From the NCBI RefSeq assembly GCF_001552135.1, contig NZ_BCQP01000044.1, positions 58,051 to 122,050 of the forward strand: DNA of 64,000 nucleotides. Direction: 5' to 3'. A program made the position numbers and the translations under genes. Positions 34,446 through 45,754 of the stretch are shown piece by piece; position 1 is the first letter of the stretch; every line of letters starts with the position of its first letter. Below the pieces are notes generated by a model that was given only the letters and a program-made list of their open reading frames with translations, was not told the origin of the DNA and made no database searches. Source of the DNA: Actinomadura chibensis NBRC 106107. Its GTDB lineage: Bacteria; Actinomycetota; Actinomycetes; Streptosporangiales; Streptosporangiaceae.

Positions 34446-35430
34446 GGTCCCGGAATACCCGCGATACCGTGCGCAACTCCGACTCCGCGTCCACCCCGCG
34501 CGCCGCCGCGTCCCGGACGAGCGCGAACAGCCGCACGCCCACCTCGTTCCGGACGTCCGGAGAGTCGGTTTCCTTCCCGTCCGGAAGGGCGTCGAGGAGG
34601 TCGTCGGCGAGGTCGTCGGCGAGGTCGTCGGGGGCGCCGAGGCGGGCGGCGCGCCGCTGGAGCTGCGCGGCGAGCGACAGCGCGGGCTGGCCCATCGGGA
34701 CGCCGTCCAGCGCCGAGGCGTCCGCGCCGCTCTTCTCCGCCCGCTCCGCCGCCTTGATCTGCTCCCAGTTCGCGTTGACCTCGTCGGCGCCGGAGACGGT
34801 CACGTCCCCGAACACGTGCGGGTGCCGGCGGACGAGCTTGTCGACGATGGCGGCCGCCACGTCGTCGATGGTGAACGCGGTCTCGTCCGCGCGCTCGGCG
34901 GCCACCACCGAGTGGAAGGCGACCTGCATCAGCACGTCGCCGAGCTCCTCGCGCAGCGCGCCGTAGTCGCCGGACTCGATCGTGTCGAGGACCTCGTAGG
35001 ACTCCTCCAGCAGGTACGGGACGAGCGTCGCGTGCGTCTGCTTGCGGTCCCACGGGCATTCGCGGCGCAGCGTGTCCATCACCGAGACGAGGTCGAGCAG
35101 CCGCGCGCCCGGCAGGTCGTAGGAGCCGTGCAGCACCTCGACGTCCAGGGGGTCGTCGACGACGAGCGTCCCGACCTCGCGCATCAGCGCCTCGTCGCCC
35201 TCGGGCGCGGCCACCCACAGCACGTCGCCCTCGCGGGCGTCCGCGACCAGGCGGGCGGCGTCCGGCTCGGGCACCTCCTCGGCGGCGACCCCGGCGTCGC
35301 GCAGGGACGGCAGCAGCGGATGCCCCGGCCGCGTCCGGACCGCGGACGCGGAGCGCAGCGCGTCCCACGCGCGCCAGGTCAGCAGGCCGGGCGCCACCCG
35401 GTGCGTGGTCGCGAGGAGTGTCAGGCCCAT
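34408..35430 (-). CDS. mazG: Nucleoside triphosphate pyrophosphohydrolase MazG
   Basis: A 340-residue house-cleaning enzyme that hydrolyses non-canonical or excess NTPs to NMPs. The MazG catalytic block begins near residue 115 (LVSVMDTLRRECPWDRKQTH) with the metal-binding EESYE and EELGD acidic motifs. A second, degenerate MazG-like repeat occupies the C-terminus. The first 110 residues are the N-terminal extension usual in actinobacterial MazG. A charged repeat DDLADDLADDLLDALPDG lies near residue 270. The order mazG, lipoprotein, mfd matches M. tuberculosis Rv1020-1022, from memory. The start is 5 bp after the lipoprotein stop. Confidence 0.92.
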   Translation of the reverse strand: MGLTLLATTHRVAPGLLTWRAWDALRSASAVRTRPGHPLLPSLRDAGVAAEEVPEPDAARLVADAREGDVLWVAAPEGDEALMREVGTLVVDDPLDVEVLHGSYDLPGARLLDLVSVMDTLRRECPWDRKQTHATLVPYLLEESYEVLDTIESGDYGALREELGDVLMQVAFHSVVAAERADETAFTIDDVAAAIVDKLVRRHPHVFGDVTVSGADEVNANWEQIKAAERAEKSGADASALDGVPMGQPALSLAAQLQRRAARLGAPDDLADDLADDLLDALPDGKETDSPDVRNEVGVRLFALVRDAAARGVDAESELRTVSRVFRDRVREWERNRGPE

Positions 35431-35435
35431 GCGCC

Positions 35436-36107
35436 TCAGATACCCGAATCGGGGGTGGACAGCCGGTACTGCACCGGGCCGATCGCGAACTCGCCCGGGT
35501 CGTAGCCGCCGTAGCGCGGGCTGACCTCGATGTCCATGCCGTCGGCGGTGCTGCGGAACAGCTCGTTCCAGCGCTGCCCCGCCTGCTGCGTCTGCGGGGT
35601 CGGCAGGTTGCCCGGGCTCGCGCCGAACCGCTGCATCACCGCGAACTGCGTGGCGACCAGCCGCGCGAGGTCGCGGGTGTAGGCGCGGGGCAGGCCGCTC
35701 GCCAGCGTGACCGACTCGGCCCCGCCCTTGTTGTTCAGGCCCTCGACGGCGGCGTCCACCTCGCCGCCGGTGACGGTCACGCCCGCCTTGTCCGCGACCT
35801 TCCGGGCGACCCGGAAGTTGATCAGCAGGGTGAGCGCGCCGCGCAGGTCGGAGTCGGACTCGCCGCCGAGCTGCGCGCCCGGGTTCGCCGAGTTGGACCG
35901 CAGGTCGTTGGCCGCCGGGTCGGCGCGGAACTCCCGCCGCCAGTCGCGGACGGTCTGGTCGAGCTTCGTGACGGTGATGCGGTCGCCGCCGACGAGCGCC
36001 GCGGTGCCCGCCTTCTGGGTGCTGCCGCAGCCGGCCAGCGCGCCGGCCGCCAGCACGGCGGCCGCGGCGGCCGTGACGGCCCTCGCGGACACGGACCTAC
36101 CAGGCAC
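35436..36107 (-). CDS. SurA-N-like lipoprotein
   Basis: A 223-residue lipoprotein. Lipobox LAGC places the lipidated cysteine at residue 27. The mature part contains the SurA N-terminal/PrsA-like helical motif (VGGDRITVTKLDQTVRDWR, LINFRVARKVADKAGVTVT) but no parvulin domain, so it could be a chaperone-like protein without isomerase activity. It sits where lpqU-like lipoproteins lie next to mazG and mfd in mycobacteria. Likely cotranscribed with mfd upstream (57-bp gap) and mazG downstream (5-bp gap). Confidence 0.82.
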   Translation of the reverse strand: MPGRSVSARAVTAAAAAVLAAGALAGCGSTQKAGTAALVGGDRITVTKLDQTVRDWRREFRADPAANDLRSNSANPGAQLGGESDSDLRGALTLLINFRVARKVADKAGVTVTGGEVDAAVEGLNNKGGAESVTLASGLPRAYTRDLARLVATQFAVMQRFGASPGNLPTPQTQQAGQRWNELFRSTADGMDIEVSPRYGGYDPGEFAIGPVQYRLSTPDSGI

Positions 36108-36164
36108 GGTTTCCTCGTCTCGTCGTGGTCATGGGGAGCGTTGATCGCCGGGATCGGCGCCAGA

Positions 36165-39722
<3,558 letters not shown>

Positions 39723-39985
39723 CTTCGCCCGTTCGCCCGCGAATCAGCGATGCACCCCGTGCCAGGGCAGCCCGAAAACCCGGAATCCCAGCGGACCCCG
39801 GTGTGGCTACCAGGGTACGCGCCCGCGCCCACCGCCCGTCCGCCCGCGCGGGAGCCCAGGTGGGGGCGCCGGTGGGGCACGGGGAAGGGCCGGAACGGAG
39901 CGGCTGGAACGGAGCGCGACACGACCGTTACCAAGAAAGGGCAAATAGCGGACGGAGCGCAGTCGGGCGATTACGCTGCGAGACT
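39723..39985 (+). other. Divergent promoter region, mfd / methyltransferase
   Basis: 263 bp without a gene. On the plus strand TACGCT at 39972-39977 (TAnnnT) lies 8 nt before the GTG at 39986, with no ribosome site, suggesting leaderless transcription. A 14-bp near-repeat (GGCCGGAACGGAGC, then GGCTGGAACGGAGC) lies at about 39890-39917. Confidence 0.4.
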
Positions 39986-40822
39986 GTGACCGATCTGCGT
40001 ACGCCGCCGACCAGCGACGGCGATCTCTTCTCAGAACGCGCCCGCCAGTACGCCCTAGAGAAGCCCCTGCAGCGGATCCACGTCCTGGAAGCGGGCTGCG
40101 GCTGGGGGACGGGCCTCGACCTCGGCGACCGCGACCACCACGTCACGGGCGTCGACCAGGACTCCCCCGAGCTGCGCGCCCACACCGTCGAGCGGCCCGA
40201 CCTCGACACCTGGCACCTCGGCGACCTGCGCACCGTGCCGCTGCCGCCGCGCGCGTTCGACGTCGTCCACGCGACGTACCTGATCGAGCGGGTGCCGCAC
40301 GCCGAGCTGGTGCTCGACCGGTTCGTCGCGGCGCTGAAGCCGGGCGGGCTGCTGCTCGTCCACCTGCGCGACCGCAACACCGCGTACGCGTTCCTCGACC
40401 GGACGCTGCCGCACTGGCTGCACGCGTCCGGCCGCCGCCGGCGGCGCCGGGCGCGCCAGGGGCGCGGCGCGCACGCCCGCGTCCCGCAGCCCGCGGGCGA
40501 GTCCGCGGCCGTCGAGGGCGGCGAGGAGCGGGCCCCCGAGCGGGCGGCGCGGCCCGGGGGCCGGACGGCCCCGCCCCCCGCGATCTACGACCGGGTCGCG
40601 TCCCGGTCGGGCATGCAGTGGTACTGCGTGATGCGCGGGCTCGTGGTGTGCGAGGAGTACGCGTCCCGGCGGTCGATCGAGGCGCTCGGGGCCGGAACCG
40701 GCCCCGCCGACCTGCTGTGCCGGCTGGTCTCGCTGCTGAGCAGGGGACGCCTCACCGCGGAGCACAGCGAGGTCACGTTCGTCATCCGCAAGCCCGAGAA
40801 CCGTTTCGCCCGGGTCATCTGA
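39986..40822 (+). CDS. Class I SAM-dependent methyltransferase
   Basis: A 278-residue predicted methyltransferase. Motif I is VLEAGCGWGTG (residues 33-43), the acidic end of strand 2 is VTGVDQDSPEL, and the post-motif DVVHATYLIERVPH fits the Methyltransf_11 type. The central part carries a very arginine-rich, low-complexity insert (about residues 150-200, with a GRRRRRR run) before a C-terminal helical part containing YCVMRGLVVCEEYASRR. The substrate is unknown. GTG 39986 has no ribosome site but a TAnnnT box upstream. It precedes the APS kinase gene by 107 bp on the same strand. Confidence 0.78.
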   Translation: MTDLRTPPTSDGDLFSERARQYALEKPLQRIHVLEAGCGWGTGLDLGDRDHHVTGVDQDSPELRAHTVERPDLDTWHLGDLRTVPLPPRAFDVVHATYLIERVPHAELVLDRFVAALKPGGLLLVHLRDRNTAYAFLDRTLPHWLHASGRRRRRRARQGRGAHARVPQPAGESAAVEGGEERAPERAARPGGRTAPPPAIYDRVASRSGMQWYCVMRGLVVCEEYASRRSIEALGAGTGPADLLCRLVSLLSRGRLTAEHSEVTFVIRKPENRFARVI

Positions 40823-40929
40823 GGCTGTCCGGGGGTGCGTGCGTCCGCCCCGGCGCAGTATTTTTCCTGCGGAAACTCCCATTCGCACGCACCCGCCCGG
40901 CCGCGCGCCGGGCCAGATCGGAGACCGCG

Positions 40930-42399
40930 GTGACCGACGGCGTACCCGACACGCTGCGCGACCTGCCCGCCTGGACCCCCGGTCCGGTGGAGCTCGCCGA
41001 CCTCGAGCTGATCCTGGCCAGGGCGTACCGCCCGCTGACCGGGTTCCTCGGCTCGTTCGACGCGGCCATGGTGATCGCGGGCGGCCGGCTCGCCGACGGC
41101 ACGCCGTGGCCGGTGCCGGTCACGCTGTCCGTGCCGAAGGAGCTGACCGAGCACGAGCGGATCGTCCTGCAGGACCCGGAGGGCGTGCCGGTCGCGCTGC
41201 TGGACGTCACCGAGGCGTGGCGGGACCCGACCGGCCACGGCTGGCGGCTCGCCGGTCCGCTGGAGGCGCTGCGCGCCCCGGCGCACGGGGCGTTCCACCG
41301 GCTGCGCCGCCGTCCCGACGAGCTCGACCCGGTGGAGGGCCCGCTCCTCGCGGTGGCCACCCGCGAGCCGCTGCACCGCAAGCAGCTCGGCCAGCTCAGG
41401 CAGGTCGCCGAGCGGCTCGGCGCGCAGGTGCTGGTGCTGCCGCTGCTCGGCGGCGAGCACGACGAGTCGCTCGTCCGGGCGCTGCTCGGCGTGCGCCGCG
41501 AACTGCCGGACGGCGCGCGGATCGTCCCCGTCCCGCTGCCCGAGCGCGACGGCGTGGAGCCCGGCCGCGACCTCCTGCTGCGCGCGCGGGTCGCCGCCGC
41601 CTACGGCGCGACGCACCTGCTCGGCGACGCGGAGGTCGAGGGCACCGCGATCCCGGTCGTCGTGCCCGAGCCGTGGGCCTACGACGCCGACGTCGAGGTG
41701 TGGCGGCCGGTCGCGCGGATCGAGCCGGACCACGTCCAGGCCGAGCTGACCGCCGAGCGGCTCGGCGAGCTGCTCGACGCGGGCGAGCCCGTCCCCGACT
41801 GGTTCACCCCGCCCGCGGTGGCGGCCGAGCTGGCGATCGCCCGCCCGCCGAAGGTGCGGCGCGGCATCACGGTGTTCTTCACCGGCCTGTCCGGGTCGGG
41901 GAAGTCGACGGTGGCGCGGGGCCTCGCCGACGCGCTGGTCGAGCGCGGCGGCCGGACGGTCACGCTGCTGGACGGCGACGTCGTCCGGACGATGCTGTCG
42001 TCCGGCCTGACGTTCTCGCGCGCCGACCGCGACCTGAACATCCGCCGGATCGGGTTCGTCGCCGCCGAGATCACCCGGCACGGCGGCACCGCGATCTGCG
42101 CGCCGATCGCGCCGTACGCGGCGACCCGCGCCGAGGTGCGCCGGATGGTGTCCGCCGTGGGCGACTTCATCCTCGTGCACGTCGCGACGCCGCTGGAGGA
42201 GTGCGAGCGCCGCGACCGCAAGGGCCTGTACGCCAAGGCGCGGGCTGGTCTCATCCCCGAGTTCACCGGGATCTCCGACCCCTACGAGGAGCCGGTGGAC
42301 GCCGATCTCACGCTCGACACGTCGGCGATGACGCCGGACGAGGCGGTCGGCCGCGTCCTCGCTCTCCTCGTGGATGGCGGCTGGGTGCGACCCGCCTAA
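40930..42399 (+). CDS. cysC: APS kinase fused to a degenerate ATP-sulfurylase-like domain
   Basis: A 489-residue protein. The C-terminal domain (about residue 308 onward) is a complete adenylylsulfate kinase: P-loop GLSGSGKS (319-326), LLDGDVVR, the substrate motif FSRADRDLNIRRIGFVA and the lid KGLYAKA. It makes PAPS from APS. The N-terminal 300 residues resemble ATP sulfurylase, but the QTRNPxHxxH site reads ATREPLHRKQ (143-152), so Q, N and the second H are lost, and the GRDHAG motif reads GDAEVEG. Sulfurylase activity is therefore unlikely and APS would come from CysDN elsewhere. GTG 40930 has GGAG 6 nt upstream. A PAPS-dependent sulfotransferase is encoded at 56321-57205. The symbol refers to the kinase domain only. 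Confidence 0.87.
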   Translation: MTDGVPDTLRDLPAWTPGPVELADLELILARAYRPLTGFLGSFDAAMVIAGGRLADGTPWPVPVTLSVPKELTEHERIVLQDPEGVPVALLDVTEAWRDPTGHGWRLAGPLEALRAPAHGAFHRLRRRPDELDPVEGPLLAVATREPLHRKQLGQLRQVAERLGAQVLVLPLLGGEHDESLVRALLGVRRELPDGARIVPVPLPERDGVEPGRDLLLRARVAAAYGATHLLGDAEVEGTAIPVVVPEPWAYDADVEVWRPVARIEPDHVQAELTAERLGELLDAGEPVPDWFTPPAVAAELAIARPPKVRRGITVFFTGLSGSGKSTVARGLADALVERGGRTVTLLDGDVVRTMLSSGLTFSRADRDLNIRRIGFVAAEITRHGGTAICAPIAPYAATRAEVRRMVSAVGDFILVHVATPLEECERRDRKGLYAKARAGLIPEFTGISDPYEEPVDADLTLDTSAMTPDEAVGRVLALLVDGGWVRPA

Positions 42400-42434
42400 C
42401 CCTTGGTGCCTGATTCGTCACTGATCGTCGACCG

Positions 42435-42446
42435 TAACCCGGGTTA
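42435..42446 (+). promoter_or_regulatory. 12-bp palindrome upstream of the TauE/SafE gene
   Basis: TAACCCGGGTTA is a perfect palindrome 36 bp after the APS kinase stop and 66 bp before the exporter start. It could be a regulator site. The rest of this 113-bp gap shows nothing firm. Confidence 0.35.
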
Positions 42447-42512
42447 ACAGGCGTGCCCCGCATGTCCTAGTCTGACTGACGAGTTTTCCTATATGCCTGG
42501 TAGGTCATGCCA

Positions 42513-43481
42513 ATGGACTTCGATTGGACGATGGCGTTCGGCTCGTTCCTGGTCGCCATCATCGTCGGGCTGACCGGCATGGGCGGCGGCGCCCTGATGA
42601 CGCCGATGCTGGTGACGTTCTTCGGCGTCAGCCCGCTCGCCGCCGTGTCCAGCGACCTCGTCGCCGCCGCGGTGATGAAGCCCGTCGGCAGCGCGGTCCA
42701 CTACCGGCAGGGGACGATCGACCTGCGGCTCGTCGGCTGGCTGTGCGCGGGCTCGGTGCCCGCCGCGTTCTCCGGCGTGCTGCTGGCGAAGGCGCTCGGC
42801 GGCGGCGCGTCCGTCGAGGACCTGATCGGCAAGGCGATGGGCGTCGCGCTGATGATCGCGGCGGCCGGGCTCGTCGCGCGCGGGCTGCTCGGCCGCCGGT
42901 TCCGCGGGGAACCCGCCGAACGGTCCGAGGGCGAGTCCCGGGTGAAGGTGCGGCCGGTGCCGACCGTGCTGGTCGGCGTGGTCGGCGGGCTCATCGTCGG
43001 GATCACGTCCGTCGGCTCCGGCTCGCTGATCATCGTGGCGCTGCTGGCGCTCTACCCGTCCCTCAAGGCGAACCAGCTCGTCGGCACCGACCTGCTCCAG
43101 GCCGTCCCGCTGGTGTTCGCGGCCGCCATCGGCCACATCCTGTTCGGCGACTTCCGGATGGAGGTCACCGCCGCGCTGCTCGTCGGGTCGATCCCCGGCG
43201 TGTACCTCGGCTCGAAGATCTCCTCGCGGGCGCCGGGCGGGCTGATCCGGCGCGTGCTGGCGCTCGTGCTGGTCGCGTCCTCGCTGAAGATGTTCGGCGT
43301 CGGGGCCGTCCCGCTCGCCTGGACGATGGTCGTGCTGGCCTCCGGCACCGTCGCCGTGGCGCTCGTGCTGCGTAACCGCGCCGCCCGGAACCGGGATACG
43401 CTGCACTCTCCCGTCGTATCGCCCGGCCTCGCGGGCACGTCAGGAGAGCAGGGCGAGCGTGGACCAACGATGGCCGCATGA
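42513..43481 (+). CDS. TauE/SafE-family anion exporter
   Basis: A 322-residue membrane protein with about eight helices in two related halves (GLTGMGGGALMTPMLV in the first, GITSVGSGSLIIVALLALYP in the second), the hallmark of TauE/SafE. Members export sulfite, sulfoacetate or related sulfur anions. ATG 42513 has TAGG 8 nt upstream; an ATG two codons earlier is too near that site. It follows the APS kinase by 113 bp, so sulfite or another sulfur by-product is a plausible cargo, but this rests only on position. The C-terminus overlaps the next gene by 23 bp. Confidence 0.87.
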   Translation: MDFDWTMAFGSFLVAIIVGLTGMGGGALMTPMLVTFFGVSPLAAVSSDLVAAAVMKPVGSAVHYRQGTIDLRLVGWLCAGSVPAAFSGVLLAKALGGGASVEDLIGKAMGVALMIAAAGLVARGLLGRRFRGEPAERSEGESRVKVRPVPTVLVGVVGGLIVGITSVGSGSLIIVALLALYPSLKANQLVGTDLLQAVPLVFAAAIGHILFGDFRMEVTAALLVGSIPGVYLGSKISSRAPGGLIRRVLALVLVASSLKMFGVGAVPLAWTMVVLASGTVAVALVLRNRAARNRDTLHSPVVSPGLAGTSGEQGERGPTMAA

Positions 43482-44250
43482 CACCGTCGACGTCCTCGGC
43501 GTCCGGGTCAGCCGCACCGATGTCGCGCAGTTCCGGACGTTCGTGGAAACGGCGGTCAAGGAGCGGACGAAGCTGACCGTCACCTTCGCCAATCCGGACT
43601 ACGTGCTCAAAGCGCAGAAGGACCACGGGCTGCGCGATCTGATGAACGGCTTCGACCTCAACCTCCCGGACGGCTGGGGCGTGGTCCTCGCCGCCCGGAT
43701 CTTCGGCCGCCCGGTGCCGGGACGAATGGCCAACGACGACCTCACCGACCATCTGTTCGGCCAGCCCGCCGAACACGGCTGGCGCGTCTTCCTGTTCGGG
43801 AACGCTCCGGGCGTCGCTGAGGCGGCGGCGGAGAACGTCCGGAACTGGTATCCGGGCCTGGAGATCGCCGGGACGCAGCACGGCCACTGGGCGGCCGAGA
43901 ACGGCCGCATCCCGGAGGCGACGGCGGCGCGGCTCGTCGCCGAGATCAACGAGTCGGCCCCGGACATCCTGCACGTCGGGCTGGGCACGCCGCTGCAGCA
44001 GCGGTTCGTCACCGAATACCGGGACGAGCTCGCCGCGCCCGTCGTGATCACCTGCGGCGCCTACTTCGAGCACCTCGCGGAACGGCGCGACTACTATCCG
44101 GCCTGGGTGCTGAAATTGCGGATCGGCTTCCTGTACCGACTCGCCCGGGAACCGCGCCGACTGTGGCGCCGTTACACGATCGAACTGGGCGCATATCTGA
44201 CCCGGGTTCTGGTCCACCGAATCCGGAACGGCAAGAGCCGGGACGCGTGA
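43459..44250 (+). CDS. WecG/TagA/CpsF-family glycosyltransferase
   Basis: A 263-residue GT26-family enzyme that adds a sugar (N-acetylmannosamine in TagA, N-acetylmannosaminuronic acid in WecG) to a lipid-linked acceptor during wall-polymer or capsule synthesis. Family landmarks are FANPDYVLKAQ, LNLPDGWGVVLAARIFG, the RVFLFGNAPGVAE strand and LHVGLGTPLQQRF. The C-terminal basic and aromatic region (LYRLAREPRRLWRRY) would contact the membrane. GTG 43459 lies inside the exporter gene, with AGGAGAGCAGGG upstream. It is the first obvious polysaccharide gene in this half of the window. Confidence 0.9.
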   Translation: MDQRWPHDTVDVLGVRVSRTDVAQFRTFVETAVKERTKLTVTFANPDYVLKAQKDHGLRDLMNGFDLNLPDGWGVVLAARIFGRPVPGRMANDDLTDHLFGQPAEHGWRVFLFGNAPGVAEAAAENVRNWYPGLEIAGTQHGHWAAENGRIPEATAARLVAEINESAPDILHVGLGTPLQQRFVTEYRDELAAPVVITCGAYFEHLAERRDYYPAWVLKLRIGFLYRLAREPRRLWRRYTIELGAYLTRVLVHRIRNGKSRDA

Positions 44251-44357
44251 TCGCGGTCTCCTTCCCGCCGCGCTTTCCCGGAACGGCTGCCTGCTTTCCC
44301 GCTTTGTGGTAGTACAAGATGCCATCACTATTCCCGGCCGCACCCCGGAGCACATTC

Positions 44358-45632
44358 ATGCGCCGTTCAATCGCCTGCATCACGGCCACCGCTCTCGCCG
44401 CGTCCGCCCTGACCGCCGCCGCGGCGGGCCCGGCGTCCGCCGACCTCGCCCAGGGGTCCGTGGTCTCGGCGAACCCGGTTGACAACACCCCGCACGTGCT
44501 GGACGGCACCGTCCGCGCCATCGCCGTCGTCGGGAACCTCGTCGTCGTCGGCGGCAACTTCGAGGAGGTGCGCGAGGCGGGCAGCGGCAAGCCCACGCTG
44601 AAGCGCCACAACCTCTTCGCCTACGACAAGGGCACCGGGAAGATCAGCACCGCCTTCGTCCCGAAGGTGAACGGCACCGTCCACGCCTTGCAGGCGGGCA
44701 CGAGCGGCTGGGTCTACCTCGCCGGGACGTTCACGACCGTCAACGGCGCCGCGACCGGCACGGTCGCCTCCCTCAACACCGCCACCAACAAGGTGCACAC
44801 CGGCTTCAAGCCGAACGTGAACTACCGGGTCACCACCATGGTGCGGCGCGGCGCCCGGCTCTACATCGGCGGGACGTTCACCAAGGCGGGCGGCAAGGCC
44901 CGCACCGCCGTGGCCCGGATCGACGCCCTGACCGGCGCCGCCGACGCCGGCTTCAACTTCAGCGTCACCACGCCGCGGTCGGGCGCGCTCAAGGTGTACA
45001 AGCTGGCGGTCGACCCGGCCGACACCCGGCTGGTCATCAACGGGACGTTCACCAAGGTCAACGGCCAGAGCCGGCCGCAGATCGCGATGATCAACACGGG
45101 CAACGGCACGGCGACGCTGTCGTCGTGGGCGACCACCGAGTACGCCGACGCGTGCAACCTCGGCGCGTTCGACACCTACATGCGCGGGATGGACTTCTCC
45201 CCCGACGGCAAGTACTTCGTCGTCGTCACCACCGGCGGCCCCTACGGCACCAGCACGCTGTGCGACTCGGCCGCGCGCTGGGAGTCCTCCGCCACCGGCT
45301 CCGGCAAGAAGCCGACCTGGGTGAACTGGACGGGCGGCGACACGCTGCTGTCCACGTCCATCACCGGCGCGGCCGTGTACGTCGGCGGGCACCAGCGCTG
45401 GCTCGACAACCCGCAGGGGCACGACTCGGCGGGTCCCGGCGCGGTGTCGCGCCCCGGCATCGGCGCGCTGAACCCGTCGACCGGCAAGGCGCTCTCCTGG
45501 AACCCGACCCGGACGCTCGGGCACGGCGTCGAGACGCTCGTCGCCGACCCGAAGGGCCTCCTCGTCGGCAGCGACACCGACCAGCTCGGCCACGAGTACC
45601 ACGGCCGCCTCGGCATGTTCCCGCTGGGCTGA
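44358..45632 (+). CDS. Secreted beta-propeller protein (single-domain form)
   Basis: A 424-residue exported protein. Signal peptide MRRSIACITATALAASALTA is cleaved near AGPASA. The mature part is built of repeated blades with GGTFTxVNG-like motifs (LAGTFTTVNG, IGGTFTKAGG, INGTFTKVNG), then a conserved region FSPDGKYFVVVTTGG and WVNWTGGD. It is clearly homologous to the first 450 residues of the protein at 50524-53361 (shared DNTPHVLDG / DHTPHVVDG start). ATG 44358 has GGAG 9 nt upstream; an ATG 13 codons earlier would bury the signal peptide. Binding or scaffolding function is likely; no catalytic site is seen. Confidence 0.83.
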   Translation: MRRSIACITATALAASALTAAAAGPASADLAQGSVVSANPVDNTPHVLDGTVRAIAVVGNLVVVGGNFEEVREAGSGKPTLKRHNLFAYDKGTGKISTAFVPKVNGTVHALQAGTSGWVYLAGTFTTVNGAATGTVASLNTATNKVHTGFKPNVNYRVTTMVRRGARLYIGGTFTKAGGKARTAVARIDALTGAADAGFNFSVTTPRSGALKVYKLAVDPADTRLVINGTFTKVNGQSRPQIAMINTGNGTATLSSWATTEYADACNLGAFDTYMRGMDFSPDGKYFVVVTTGGPYGTSTLCDSAARWESSATGSGKKPTWVNWTGGDTLLSTSITGAAVYVGGHQRWLDNPQGHDSAGPGAVSRPGIGALNPSTGKALSWNPTRTLGHGVETLVADPKGLLVGSDTDQLGHEYHGRLGMFPLG

Positions 45633-45754
45633 GCCCGGCCGCCTCCGGACGTGACGGATGTGAAAAAAGCGGCCTTGTGAGATAAAGGGCGGTAACAAAA
45701 CGGGCCCTATGCGGTGAACAGAGGGCAACAACCATTGAAACGAAGGGGGCGGCA

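Noticed and set aside
43459..44250. Teichoic-acid gene cluster around the TagA-like gene
   Set aside because: No TagB, TagD, TagF or TagGH homologs are present; neighbours point to Wzx/Wzy-type polymer synthesis instead.
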